64,000 nucleotides of DNA from Hoylesella nanceiensis DSM 19126 = JCM 15639 (lineage in GTDB: Bacteria > Bacteroidota > Bacteroidia > Bacteroidales > Bacteroidaceae). Positions within the stretch are counted from its first letter, which is position 1. Every line of letters begins with the position of its first letter. This document shows, one piece after another, positions 1 through 8,947 of this stretch. The position numbers were made by a program, and so were the translations under genes. Location: positions 496,001 through 560,000 of the forward strand of contig NZ_KB904328.1 in assembly GCF_000379965.1 (NCBI RefSeq), written 5' to 3'. A model generated the notes under the pieces. The model saw only the letters and a program-made list of their open reading frames with translations, was not told where the DNA came from and made no database searches.

Positions 1-1
1 T

Positions 2-835
2 TATATTGTTTGGAACCCCAACGTAGAGTTGTTTAGAATTGGTTCTTTAGCCATTAGATGGTACTCTTTGTGCTGGCTTCTTGGTCTTTTATTCGCTTAT
101 CTCATTGTGAAAAAGCTCTATAACGACCAAAAAATCAAGGAAGAATACTTCGATCCGCTCTTTCTTTATTGCTTCTTTGGCATCTTGTTGGGCGCACGTT
201 TGGGGCATTGTCTATTCTATCAGCCCGATTATTTCTTGAGTTCGTTTCAGCATTTCGTTGAGATTTTAGTGCCAATAAAGTTCTTACCTAATGGAGGTAT
301 GCACTTTACGGGCTACGAAGGCTTAGCTTCTCATGGCGGAACGCTGGGCTTAATGATTGCACTCTACCTGTATTACAAACACACTCACGTTAATCTTTGG
401 CGTGTACTCGATAACATTGCCATTGCAACACCAGTGACAGCGTGTTTCATTCGCTTAGGTAATTTGATGAATTCAGAAATCATTGGTAACGTAACCGATG
501 TGCCTTGGGCTTTCATCTTTGAGCGTGTTGACATGCAACCACGTCACCCTGGTCAGCTATATGAGGCCATTGCTTATGCCATCTTCTTTTTCATTGGCTG
601 GTATTTCTATAAGAAAAAGCCTCAAAAAGTGGGCTCGGGCTTCTTCTTTGGCTTGTGTTTAACCCTCATTTTCACCTTCCGTTTCTTTATAGAATACACC
701 AAAGAGGTGCAGGTGAGCTTTGAGTCGGGAATGCTTTTCAATATGGGTCAATTACTAAGTGTGCCCTTTATCATCATCGGAGTGGCATGTATGGTGGGCG
801 GAAAGTGGCTCAAAAAGTTAGGAGCTGAATCGTAA
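2..835 (+). CDS. lgt: Prolipoprotein diacylglyceryl transferase, 5' end cut by window
   Basis: Lgt moves the diacylglyceryl group of phosphatidylglycerol to the lipobox cysteine of prolipoproteins in the inner membrane, the first step of lipoprotein maturation. The protein is hydrophobic with about seven membrane segments. It shows the family blocks [19 protein letters not shown] and RHPGQLYE (the HPxQLYE signature). The frame stays open to the first bases of the window and reads [14 protein letters not shown] just before the TTG at 29, which matches normal Lgt N-termini. I therefore treat position 29 as internal and the true start as lying a few codons upstream of the window. A strong terminator follows. 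Several lipoproteins in this window (imelysin, DUF1111, SusD, Omp28-type) would be its substrates. Confidence 0.95.
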   Translation, partial: YIVWNPNVELFRIGSLAIRWYSLCWLLGLLFAYLIVKKLYNDQKIKEEYFDPLFLYCFFGILLGARLGHCLFYQPDYFLSSFQHFVEILVPIKFLPNGGMHFTGYEGLASHGGTLGLMIALYLYYKHTHVNLWRVLDNIAIATPVTACFIRLGNLMNSEIIGNVTDVPWAFIFERVDMQPRHPGQLYEAIAYAIFFFIGWYFYKKKPQKVGSGFFFGLCLTLIFTFRFFIEYTKEVQVSFESGMLFNMGQLLSVPFIIIGVACMVGGKWLKKLGAES

Positions 836-865
836 TACGAACGCATTGAATAACAATATACAACT

Positions 866-905
866 AAAGCGGAGATAGTTTGTGTGACTATCTCCGCTTT
901 TCTTA
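866..905 (+). terminator. Intrinsic terminator after lgt
   Basis: Perfect 14-bp stem (AAAGCGGAGATAGT, 7-nt loop, ACTATCTCCGCTTT) running into a T-rich tail, about 30 nt after the lgt stop. Confidence 0.85.
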
Positions 906-970
906 TATCAATGAAGGCCTTTAAACGAAAGGAACAGATCGTATAATAGAGTCATAGTAGTGCCTAATTC

Positions 971-1183
971 TCATTTATCTCTTTCGCTAAAGAAATCTGC
1001 CCAATATGGATTTTCCTTATCAAATATTTCCTTTTGTTCTTTATTTAACTTGTAAGGGTAGTCTCTAAACAGGTTATATATTGTTTTCTTGTCAAAAGAA
1101 AACAGAAATTCTCCTATGATATCATAATTGTCAACCCAGTATATTGTGTCCTTTTTGTTGTTTTTATAAAAATCATATTTCAT
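971..1183 (-). CDS. Small conserved-looking hypothetical protein (70 aa)
   Basis: A 70-residue soluble protein, rich in aromatic and charged residues, with motifs such as IGEFLFSFDKK and KENPYWADFF. It has no signal peptide or membrane segment. It lies between the lgt terminator and the sulfatase-fold gene, on the same strand as the latter and 22 nt downstream of that gene's stop, so it could be the distal gene of that unit. The even, protein-like composition and lack of an overlapping alternative gene argue that it is real. I think it belongs to a small Bacteroidetes domain-of-unknown-function family, but cannot name it securely. No function is proposed. Confidence 0.6.
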   Translation of the reverse strand: MKYDFYKNNKKDTIYWVDNYDIIGEFLFSFDKKTIYNLFRDYPYKLNKEQKEIFDKENPYWADFFSERDK

Positions 1184-1205
1184 AATTTCTTCTTCTTATT
1201 TCACC

Positions 1206-3002
1206 CTATTTCTTTTGCGAAGGCATTTTATTGAAGCGCAACATCAAGTCGGAGATGTGCCAAGCACGTTTTAGTCGGTTGATTTCTTGTGCCGAAACGC
1301 CCTTGGTATTGCCCACAACTTCGCCGTTAGGACTTATTGCAATGGGGGCTTTTCGTGAGTCGAATATCGTTTGTCCCATTCCTTTCCAAGCGTAGTTGTT
1401 CACTTGAAACAGGCTTAAAATGGTGGGATACATATCTATTTGACCCATCACCTCGTTATAACGCATAGCCTTTGGCGAGTTAAGAACGATGAAAGGAGTG
1501 AACTGCTGTGGCGACACGATGCCCTTACCTGCGGTAGATTGGCATAGAGAAGCACGATCGGCAGCAAGTCCTTCGTGGTCTCCTGTAATCACAATAAGCG
1601 TATTTTCGTAGTCGGGTCGGCTCTTTAAATAGTCTACAATGATGCCAATTGCCTTGTCAGTGTAGTTCGCCATGATCATATAGTCACGCATTCTTTCAGG
1701 ATAATCGCCCTTTAATTGAATTTGTTGGAGTGCTTCAGGCAGTTTAAAAGGATTGTGACCCGAGTAGGTTACGAATTGAAGATAGTTGTTGTTGGGGCTC
1801 ATTCGCACCACATTTTTCTTGATTTTCTCTACCGATTGTTTCATAAACGACACGTCGCCGAGCTTCTTTCTCGAGCCCACTTTCTCGTCTAACACCCAGC
1901 TATCTTTACTGAATATGGTGCCAATACCAAAGGCTTTAGCCACCATTCCTTGGTTCCATGTCACCTCTTTGTCGACGGTTAAGAGCGTAGCATTGTGCTT
2001 GTTGCCCTCAGTAACCGCCTTGGTAAGGGTGTAAAAGTTGTTGTTGGGGTAGAGAACAGCATAGCAACCATTGGCAATGGGCAACATACCCGCATTTAAA
2101 AGGAGCTGACAGTCGATGCTTCTTCCGCCCTTTACCTGTGTAAGAACGTTGGGAGCATAGAGCGTGGTAGAATCTTTTAAAAGTTGATTGATGTGCGGTG
2201 TGAGCTCTTTTCCCTCCACTTTGCGCTCCAAAACCCAGCTTTCGAGCGACTCGCACAAGATAACCACCAGGTTGGTGCGTTGACTTAGGCAGTCGGTTTG
2301 AGGCAAAAAGTCGGGCTGTTGAGCAAACCAATCGTCAATTTCTTTCTGCATTTCAGGTGTAAACTCCTCCTTATTTTGAAGTGCTTCGTTCAACAAACAA
2401 CCGCTAATGGTATACATTGGCACCGTGCAGGTGTAGTGGTTGGCGTCTTGCAACTTGTTGAAAGCCTTGTTTAAGCCGCCCTTTGTAAATACAAGCACCA
2501 TAGAGATGCAGGCGAAAAACAAAGTCCATGCGCCATAAACACGGTTAAAACGAAGTCTTTTGTGCTTTTCCTTTCCTCGTGAAGCCGTGTAGATCATCGC
2601 CCCAATGGTTGTTAATGGGAAGAGAAGATCAATCCATCGCATCGAATCTACAACGCTTGGCATAAAGTCGGATAGGTTTCCAGCCAACGCATAGCTATCC
2701 AATGGAATGATAGAATTATAGGTTCGGCTATACATCAAGTTACAAACCAAGGCCGCATCGATGAGCAAGAGTACCAACAATTGTAGTCGGTTGCTTCGTG
2801 CAAGCATGTAGGGAGCAACCAAAATAAAGGTTGCTAAGATGGTGTTGATGTAGGTTTCGGGGTAAGAAAAAGCCGTGAAGGTGGTTTGATAGCACCATAT
2901 AATGTTGAAAAGCATTATTTTGATGAAGGTAACGGCAGCGTAGAAGCATGCTGTTGAGGTCCACATAGTGGAAGGAAAAAGACGCTTGAATAATTCTTTC
3001 AT
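1206..3002 (-). CDS. LTA synthase family (sulfatase-fold) membrane protein
   Basis: 598 residues. About five transmembrane segments (roughly residues 15-175) are followed by an extracytoplasmic alkaline-phosphatase/sulfatase-fold domain. Visible metal and active-site elements are LCESLESW (about 250), GGRSIDCQLL around the expected Ser/Thr nucleophile, and TGDHEGLAAD in the C-terminal half. Enzymes with this architecture transfer phosphoglycerol or phosphoethanolamine to surface polymers or lipids. In Bacteroidetes, which lack lipoteichoic acid, the acceptor is unknown; a lipid or glycan acceptor is my inference. Start MKELFKRLF is the first good ATG. Upstream lies a 22-bp repeat array. Confidence 0.85.
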   Translation of the reverse strand: MKELFKRLFPSTMWTSTACFYAAVTFIKIMLFNIIWCYQTTFTAFSYPETYINTILATFILVAPYMLARSNRLQLLVLLLIDAALVCNLMYSRTYNSIIPLDSYALAGNLSDFMPSVVDSMRWIDLLFPLTTIGAMIYTASRGKEKHKRLRFNRVYGAWTLFFACISMVLVFTKGGLNKAFNKLQDANHYTCTVPMYTISGCLLNEALQNKEEFTPEMQKEIDDWFAQQPDFLPQTDCLSQRTNLVVILCESLESWVLERKVEGKELTPHINQLLKDSTTLYAPNVLTQVKGGRSIDCQLLLNAGMLPIANGCYAVLYPNNNFYTLTKAVTEGNKHNATLLTVDKEVTWNQGMVAKAFGIGTIFSKDSWVLDEKVGSRKKLGDVSFMKQSVEKIKKNVVRMSPNNNYLQFVTYSGHNPFKLPEALQQIQLKGDYPERMRDYMIMANYTDKAIGIIVDYLKSRPDYENTLIVITGDHEGLAADRASLCQSTAGKGIVSPQQFTPFIVLNSPKAMRYNEVMGQIDMYPTILSLFQVNNYAWKGMGQTIFDSRKAPIAISPNGEVVGNTKGVSAQEINRLKRAWHISDLMLRFNKMPSQKK

Positions 3003-3194
3003 CTCTAAATCGATTAAATCTTATCATTATTCTTTCGAGCGATTGGAGTGCTCTGAAAGCAGTTTCATTTTATCAATGCAAAAATAGAAAAATAGAATGA
3101 AACGGCAAAAAATATACTTTCTTTTCCTGTTTGTTGCCCCACTTTGTTGTGTTGGCTCAAGGCTTTGTGGATAAGCGTTGAGCGGTGGGTGCGC

Positions 3195-3282
3195 AAAAGC
3201 GTTGCTATTGAGGTGCAAAAGCAGTGATATTGGGGTGTAATTGCATTGTTTTTGGGCGGAGAAAGCATTGCCTTTGCTTTCG
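3195..3282 (+). repeat. 22-bp repeat array A (four units)
   Basis: Four consecutive 22-bp units at 3195, 3217, 3239 and 3261, starting aaaagcgttgctattg, aaaagcagtgatattg, aattgcattgtttttg and gaaagcattgcctttg. A weaker, slightly longer unit may precede it. It lies in the 512-nt spacer between the sulfatase-fold gene and rnc. Apart from this array and the rnc terminator I see nothing in that spacer. Confidence 0.75.
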
Positions 3283-3473
3283 GGTGGTGCAGACTTGCGC
3301 TGTGAGTGCTTTTCTTTTGCTGTGAAAGGCTTTTTGTTTATTGAACCTATTACTACCCTCTTTTGATGTTTTGAGGCGTTAGAGAGGAAGAATGGTGACA
3401 AAAATCTATGTTGATAGTGGGCAATGTATCTTTCAAGTGTATATAGTCTCTCCCCCACTTCGTTTGTATATAC

Positions 3474-3509
3474 AATTAAAAAGGACGCCAATTGACGTCC
3501 TTTTTAATT
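3474..3509 (-). terminator. Bidirectional intrinsic terminator after rnc
   Basis: Perfect 14-bp stem AATTAAAAAGGACG / CGTCCTTTTTAATT with an 8-nt loop, 5 nt beyond the rnc stop. It has A/T flanks that give a T tract on either strand. Confidence 0.85.
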
Positions 3510-3514
3510 TTCTT

Positions 3515-4543
3515 CTACTCCTTACCTGCAAATGCAGCTTCTTCAGCAGCAGCAATAATTTCTTCTTGTGTGGGTTCTTTTGGATTGGCAGTGATATCCG
3601 ATAAGTCGAATTCGTCAATCTCTTTCATCTCCACAACCTCTTCTTTTGGTTTTCCAGTAGTAGTAATTACTGTTGTTTCTAAAGGTTCTTCTTGAGCAGG
3701 TTGAGTTGTGTTTTCAGTGCTTTCTACGGTTTGTTCTTGGGCAGTTTCTTTGTTCTGCTCGGCTTCTTGTCGTTTTTTCTTGGCTTCAAAAAGGGCATCA
3801 CAGAAACGAGTATTCTTCTTAATATATTCTAATGTTTCTTCTGATGCGAGCTGTTGGCTCTCCTTCTTACTGAAGCCCGATGCCGAATTACACTTAATTC
3901 CCTCGATCACCACGCAGTATTTAAATACAGGGTTGCCTTCATCATCTTTCTTTTGTTCTAACAAGTTGAATGCAATGTTCATCTTGTTCTTTTGCGCCCA
4001 TTCGATAAGTCGGCTCTTAAAGTTCACTTCTTTATAAGCCACTGTGTCGATGTTGACCATCTTTGTTAAGATTTTCTTTTGCATAAAGCGCATGCAAAGG
4101 TTATAACCTCTGTCTAAATAAAGCGCTCCTATGAGTGCTTCGAAGGCGTTTCCAGCCATGTAACTGTTGTGAGAAAAGTTGCGACCACTTGAATAAATGA
4201 GTCGAGAAAGACCAATCTCTTGGGCTATTTTGTTGAGTGTTTCTCTTTGAACAAGCTTACTTCGGGTGTTGGTTAGAAAGCCTTCACGTTTTCCAGGGAA
4301 GTGTTTATATACGATATCTCCGACTATTGCGTCGAGAATGGCATCGCCTAAGAATTCTAATCGCTCGTTGTTTACGGGTTTTCCCTTTTTGTTTTTAAAG
4401 TGAATACTCTTGTGGCTCAACGCCATTTGATATAATTCTATGTTGCGAGGATAGAACCCAAGGATAGTATATAACGACAAATAAAGCTCCTTTTCCTTGC
4501 GGAATGGGAGCTTTATTCTATCTATGAAATTACTATTCAGCAT
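3515..4543 (-). CDS. rnc: Ribonuclease III with acidic C-terminal tail
   Basis: Endoribonuclease for double-stranded RNA (rRNA and mRNA processing). The catalytic domain (about 1-165) has the signature NERLEFLGDAIL and the second metal-binding helix NAFEALIGALYLD. A double-stranded RNA-binding domain follows (about 170-250, with SGFSKKESQQLASEETL). A tail of about 90 residues rich in Glu, Thr and Gln extends beyond the usual 220-250 residues of the family; it looks disordered and is unusual. The gene overlaps the fabF 3' end by 11 nt, so it is translationally coupled to the acpP-fabF operon. A strong terminator follows. Confidence 0.95.
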   Translation of the reverse strand: MLNSNFIDRIKLPFRKEKELYLSLYTILGFYPRNIELYQMALSHKSIHFKNKKGKPVNNERLEFLGDAILDAIVGDIVYKHFPGKREGFLTNTRSKLVQRETLNKIAQEIGLSRLIYSSGRNFSHNSYMAGNAFEALIGALYLDRGYNLCMRFMQKKILTKMVNIDTVAYKEVNFKSRLIEWAQKNKMNIAFNLLEQKKDDEGNPVFKYCVVIEGIKCNSASGFSKKESQQLASEETLEYIKKNTRFCDALFEAKKKRQEAEQNKETAQEQTVESTENTTQPAQEEPLETTVITTTGKPKEEVVEMKEIDEFDLSDITANPKEPTQEEIIAAAEEAAFAGKE

Positions 4544-5795
4544 ATTTCTTGAACACTACACATGCGTTATGGCCACCGAAACCGAATGTGTTGCTAAGCG
4601 CAGCACGCACTTCTCGCTTCTGAGCCTTGTTGAATGTGAAATTCATTTTGTAGTCGATGTTAGGATCATCGTCGCCCTCTTCGTGGTTAATTGTTGGAGG
4701 AACGATGTCGTTTTGCACTGCAAGAATGCACGCCATAGCCTCTACTGCACCAGCAGCACCAAGCAAGTGACCAGTCATTGACTTTGTTGAACTGATGTTA
4801 AGTTTATATGCATGGTCGCCGAAAAGATCCTTAATAGCTTTCGCTTCTGATATATCTCCAACAGGAGTAGATGTTCCGTGTACGTTGATATAATCGATAT
4901 CTTCTGGCTTTAATTGTGCATCTTCAAGCGCATTGCTCATTACAAGCTTCGCACCTAAGCCCTCTGGGTGACTCGCTGTGATGTGATGTGCATCGGCACT
5001 TGCGCCTTCTCCCACCATTTCAGCATAGATCTTAGCACCACGAGCCTTTGCATGTTCGAGCTCTTCTAATACAATACATGCTGCACCTTCACCCATAACG
5101 AATCCATCTCTACTTGCACTAAAGGGGCGAGAAGCGTGTTCTGGGTCGTCATTACGAGTAGATAGTGCGTGAAGTGCGTTGAAACCGCCTACTCCACATT
5201 CGCAAATTGCAGCCTCAGCACCACCACTTACCATTACATCGGCTTTGCCTAAGCGGATAAGGTTGAATGCATCAGCGAGCGCATTGGTTGATGATGCGCA
5301 TGCAGAAGTGGTTGTATAGTTAGGTCCATGAAAGCCATATAGCATCGAAATTTGTCCTGATGCGATATCAGCGATCATCTTTGGGATAAAGAAAGGATTG
5401 AATTTAGGTCCTTCTTCTCTGCGAGTAGCATAGTTGGTAACCTCGTCTTCGAAGGTTTTAATACCACCAATACCCACGCCATACACAACGCCAATACGGT
5501 TAAGGTTTTCTTTTTCTAAATCAAAACCAGCGTCTTTAACTCCCTGCATTGCACTAATGATAGCCAATTGAGTGTATCTATCGAGCTTACGAGCTTCTTT
5601 GCGATCGATATACTCATTGATATTGAGGTCTTTAACCTCGCATGCAAAGGTGGTTTTGAATTTTTCTGTGTTGAAAGCTGTTATAGAAGCAGCTCCACTT
5701 TTACCGTTAATTAGGTTGTTCCAAGTTTCTTCTGGAGTATTTCCAACGGGTGTTACGGCACCAAGTCCTGTAACAACAACTCTTTTAAGTTCCAT
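4533..5795 (-). CDS. fabF: Beta-ketoacyl-ACP synthase II
   Basis: Condenses malonyl-ACP with acyl-ACP in fatty acid elongation (type II FAS, cytoplasm). The 420-residue length is normal. The thiolase-fold active site is intact: nucleophile Cys at about 166 in TTSACASSTNA, His in VHGTSTPVGD and His in MTGHLLGAAGAVEAM. It lies downstream of acpP and overlaps rnc. The 206-nt acpP-fabF gap is unusually long and holds a strong hairpin (5882-5977), which could set relative acpP and fabF levels. Confidence 0.97.
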   Translation of the reverse strand: MELKRVVVTGLGAVTPVGNTPEETWNNLINGKSGAASITAFNTEKFKTTFACEVKDLNINEYIDRKEARKLDRYTQLAIISAMQGVKDAGFDLEKENLNRIGVVYGVGIGGIKTFEDEVTNYATRREEGPKFNPFFIPKMIADIASGQISMLYGFHGPNYTTTSACASSTNALADAFNLIRLGKADVMVSGGAEAAICECGVGGFNALHALSTRNDDPEHASRPFSASRDGFVMGEGAACIVLEELEHAKARGAKIYAEMVGEGASADAHHITASHPEGLGAKLVMSNALEDAQLKPEDIDYINVHGTSTPVGDISEAKAIKDLFGDHAYKLNISSTKSMTGHLLGAAGAVEAMACILAVQNDIVPPTINHEEGDDDPNIDYKMNFTFNKAQKREVRAALSNTFGFGGHNACVVFKKYAE

Positions 5796-5881
5796 TTTTA
5801 TTATTGAATTTAAGTGGAGACCAAAAGTAATATAGAAGATCTAAAAAGTGAATTGATCTACCTGTGCTGTTTAATATACAA

Positions 5882-5977
5882 ATAAGAGATAGATGATGAA
5901 CAAGGAGAGATGATGCGAATAGATTGTTACCCGAGGGCAAATCGCTTCATCTTTCTTTGTTCAAGTCTATCTCTTAT
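5882..5977 (-). promoter_or_regulatory. Long imperfect hairpin between acpP and fabF
   Basis: Two arms of about 36-37 nt (5882-5918 and 5942-5977) pair almost throughout. The ends ATAAGAGATAGA/TCTATCTCTTAT and the inner block GAACAA...GATG.GCGA pair, with a few mismatches and a 23-nt loop. The length and imperfection resemble an RNase III substrate more than a simple terminator, and rnc is in this operon. It has no T tract immediately after it on the minus strand. The function as a processing site is inference. Confidence 0.6.
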
Positions 5978-6001
5978 AGCTCAATTCTCAACTTTTTATA
6001 A

Positions 6002-6238
6002 TTATTTTGAGTTTTCTTCTATGTAAGCGATTGCGTCTCCTACAGTTGAAATTTTTTCTGCTTTATCGTCTGGAATAGAGATATTGAATTCCTTTTCGAA
6101 TTCCATAATAAGCTCAACAGTGTCAAGTGAGTCTGCACCAAGGTCGTTAGTGAAGCTTGCTTCTGGCTTAACTTCTGTTTCATCTACACCAAGTTTATCA
6201 ACGATAATAGCTTTTACTTTTTCTTCAATTGCTGACAT
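6002..6238 (-). CDS. acpP: Acyl carrier protein
   Basis: 78-residue acidic protein carrying the phosphopantetheine attachment motif [14 protein letters not shown], with the modified Ser at about 37. It carries growing acyl chains for FabF and the other FAS enzymes, and 3-hydroxyacyl groups for lipid A. It is the first gene of the acpP-fabF-rnc unit. Confidence 0.97.
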   Translation of the reverse strand: MSAIEEKVKAIIVDKLGVDETEVKPEASFTNDLGADSLDTVELIMEFEKEFNISIPDDKAEKISTVGDAIAYIEENSK

Positions 6239-6596
6239 AATTCTTTGTTTTTTAAATGTTTGTAATTAAATTTCTAAGTGAAAATCGCATGCAAAGAAAC
6301 GACTTTTTATTTAATTCAGCAAATATTTTTCTCAAAAAACGACCTTTTTTGCACAGAAGGGGGTAGTTTGTGCATACTTTTTAGGTCTTTTGACGAGAAA
6401 AATGAGCCTTTTTTTGTTTTTCGTCTGATGCACTTTTGGGGTGTTTGGGGTGAAAATGACCTCGTTAATGCCCTCTTTTTGCTTTTTAAGTCCCTTTTCT
6501 TTCGCCTTTACACCTTATTATATATAAGAGAGATAAACCCAAAATGAGGAAAAAAGAAGAGAATATAGATGACCAAACGAGCCAAAGAGAGGTTTT

Positions 6597-6684
6597 AAAA
6601 GCACTGCTTTTGAAGGATAAAAGCAGTCTTATTGCAATTGAAAAGCAGTGCTATTGCAAGACAAAAACAATGCTATTGCAAAGC
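6597..6684 (+). repeat. 22-bp repeat array B (four units)
   Basis: The clearest array: units at 6597, 6619, 6641 and 6663, starting aaaagcactgctttt, aaaagcagtcttattgc, aaaagcagtgctattgc and aaaaacaatgctattgc. It lies in a 727-nt region (6239-6965) between acpP and the lipopolysaccharide kinase gene. The remainder of that region shows no convincing gene; the short ORFs in it have odd composition. Confidence 0.85.
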
Positions 6685-6965
6685 AGGCGAATAGACCTGC
6701 TTTGAGAAAGACTCTGAGCTTTGAAAATAAGTAGAATGAGATGCTTGCGCAACGGACGTGCGAAAGTGGAAGAAGGGACGGAAAAAGGAAGCGAAGTGGA
6801 AGGAACAAACAGCAGAACTCTACTGACAATGTTGAAATGTTGAGATGAAAAGATGATGAGTTGAATACAGAATGCAGGCAAACTGGACTGTGAAGATGGG
6901 CAAGTGGACTGCAGAAGAAGTACGATGAGGCTCACTTGTCGAAACGAAAGGCGGTAAACGGGCAA

Positions 6966-7721
6966 CTAATCGAGCGGAAAACTGATGTAATGTCGCTTGC
7001 CATAGTTCTTCCAAAACTTGTTTCTGTGCATCACAACAAGTCGTTCGCACTCGTCAACATCAAAGTTTCTGGCTTTGGCATAGGTTCTTGCCATGGTTCT
7101 AAAGATATCGGTAATGCCCCAAAGACGTGCAAAATTGGCACAGCCTTCGTTGATATCTATCTGCTTAAACTCCATTCGGTTGATGTCGATCACTGCAAAG
7201 TGATATCCCTTTTCGTCCTTATCCCAAAGAATATTACCAGGCGAAAAGTCTTTATGCAACACCCCTTCGTTGTGCATGTGCGCCGTGAAAGCCGCCAAAG
7301 CCTCGGCTCTTTCAAAGGCTTCGCCATCTCGTTTGCCACCCATATCGTATAAATCATTGGTATAAGGGCATTTGATGTAGGCGTAATAAGTGTATTGCAA
7401 GAGGTGTAAGCCGTTGCGCTCTTCGATATAAGCAACGCTCTGCGGAGTTTCTATTTGTTTCTTTTTAAGGATATAAGGAAACTGAAAAGCCCTTAAACCC
7501 TTTGGCTTTCGGATATTTAAAGAGTAGACAAGTAGATTGAAAAACGAAGGTTTACGAAATCTCTTCACGTTAATCGTTTCGCCATTAGGCAGGGTAAACG
7601 ATTTAATGGTGTTGCGTCCGTCGTATATCTCCACGCCTTCTGTGTCGAAGATAGAAGGAATAGAGGTTAAAAACGCACGCATGTCTTCGTATTGTTCATC
7701 AATCATTATTTTGTATGCCAT
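6966..7721 (-). CDS. Lipopolysaccharide core heptose/Kdo kinase-like protein (WaaP/InaA family)
   Basis: 251 residues with a small protein-kinase fold. The catalytic loop HKDFSPGNILWD (about 155) matches the HxDxxxxN pattern, followed by FAVIDINRM in the position of the DFG metal site. In this family the enzyme phosphorylates Kdo or heptose of the LPS inner core at the cytoplasmic face. It is the last gene of a minus-strand lipid A/core operon behind a GT4 glycosyltransferase, which supports the assignment. The exact acceptor sugar is not visible. Confidence 0.8.
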   Translation of the reverse strand: MAYKIMIDEQYEDMRAFLTSIPSIFDTEGVEIYDGRNTIKSFTLPNGETINVKRFRKPSFFNLLVYSLNIRKPKGLRAFQFPYILKKKQIETPQSVAYIEERNGLHLLQYTYYAYIKCPYTNDLYDMGGKRDGEAFERAEALAAFTAHMHNEGVLHKDFSPGNILWDKDEKGYHFAVIDINRMEFKQIDINEGCANFARLWGITDIFRTMARTYAKARNFDVDECERLVVMHRNKFWKNYGKRHYISFPLD

Positions 7722-7764
7722 ATCTTTTCGGGGTCTTATATAATGGTTGGTATAAGCAAATGTC

Positions 7765-8922
7765 TTATTTCTTCATCGATAAACGCTTGGTTTCGATGGT
7801 TTTAAGGTATTGTTGTTGCACTTGAGCTGCCACGTTATTGTTTTCGAATCGGGTGACATATTCACGGGCTTTTTGCGCTCTTTGGACTCTTTCTTCGGGG
7901 TTGTCGAGCAACTGTTTCAATGCCGCTGCCATGCCTTCAACATCGTCTGGGTGCACATATAGGCACGAGTCGCCTCCCGCTTCTTCTAAACATGAGCCCG
8001 TACAAGCCACAACACTCAATCCACATTGAATGGCTTCGATGATTGGAAGACCGAAACCTTCGTAGCGAGAAGGGTACACAAAGCAGGTGGCAAGCTGATA
8101 AATGCCCGCTAAATCGTCGTTGTTCACATTGTTCAAGATGTGCACTCTATCGCTAAGGTTGTGATTCTTTGCCCACGCTTCAATCTCTTTTGTATAGGGA
8201 GTGTTGCGCCCAACGATAACAAGATGGGTGTCGTTAGATAGCAAGGGTAATGCCTTTACTGCCAAAAGAACGTTCTTTCGCTTCTCAATGGTGCCCACAT
8301 TTAAAATGAATTGTTGTGGCAATTGAAACTTGTTGCGAATTGTTTGCAATTGATTGTCAGAGAGATGGGTTTGAAAACGCTGTGATGCCGATTGATAAAT
8401 CACGTCGATTCGCTCTTCAGGATAATGCCCAAAGTGCATGATATCGAATTTGGTTCGCTCGCTGATAGCGATGATTCGGTCGGCTTCTTGACAGGCTTTC
8501 TTAAACTTCCAGCGATAAATTGCCACGTCAAGAGGGTTGTAAAATTCGGGATGACGAAGGAAAATAAGGTCGTGAATGGTTACAACTGCTGCCGTGTTGG
8601 TGTGCTTTATGCCGATAGGAAGCTCGCCCGATAAGCCGTGAAATAGGTCTATTTGGTCTGCTTTGATTTGCTTTGTGATGCCAAAGGTGCGCCACAAGCT
8701 GCGCATAAGACCGTTAGAGGCGTTTTGAGGATAGACGTATTGAACCTGATTGCTATGGATTACCTGACTTCTTAGCTGCTCATTGCCAAACGAAGGCGTG
8801 TAGAGCAGTAGCTTATCATTAGTTTCTAACAATGGAACTAATGAGTTAATGAGGTTTCTTCCATAGCTTCCTAAGCCCGTGTTGTTATTCACTATGCGCT
8901 TAGCATCATATCCTATAATCAT
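7765..8922 (-). CDS. GT4 family glycosyltransferase
   Basis: 385 residues with a GT-B fold. The N-terminal domain has GLGSYGRNLINSL. The C-terminal nucleotide-sugar-binding domain has NVGTIEKRKN (about 217), LVIVGR, VYPSRYEGFGLPIIEA (about 283, with the E-x7-E motif) and ACTGSCLEEAGGD. It transfers a sugar from an NDP- donor, probably to the LPS core given its place between the acyltransferase and kinase genes. The gap to the kinase gene is 43 nt. Donor and acceptor cannot be read from sequence. Confidence 0.88.
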   Translation of the reverse strand: MIIGYDAKRIVNNNTGLGSYGRNLINSLVPLLETNDKLLLYTPSFGNEQLRSQVIHSNQVQYVYPQNASNGLMRSLWRTFGITKQIKADQIDLFHGLSGELPIGIKHTNTAAVVTIHDLIFLRHPEFYNPLDVAIYRWKFKKACQEADRIIAISERTKFDIMHFGHYPEERIDVIYQSASQRFQTHLSDNQLQTIRNKFQLPQQFILNVGTIEKRKNVLLAVKALPLLSNDTHLVIVGRNTPYTKEIEAWAKNHNLSDRVHILNNVNNDDLAGIYQLATCFVYPSRYEGFGLPIIEAIQCGLSVVACTGSCLEEAGGDSCLYVHPDDVEGMAAALKQLLDNPEERVQRAQKAREYVTRFENNNVAAQVQQQYLKTIETKRLSMKK

Positions 8923-8947
8923 TGCTTATTGGTGTTTTGGGTTGTAA

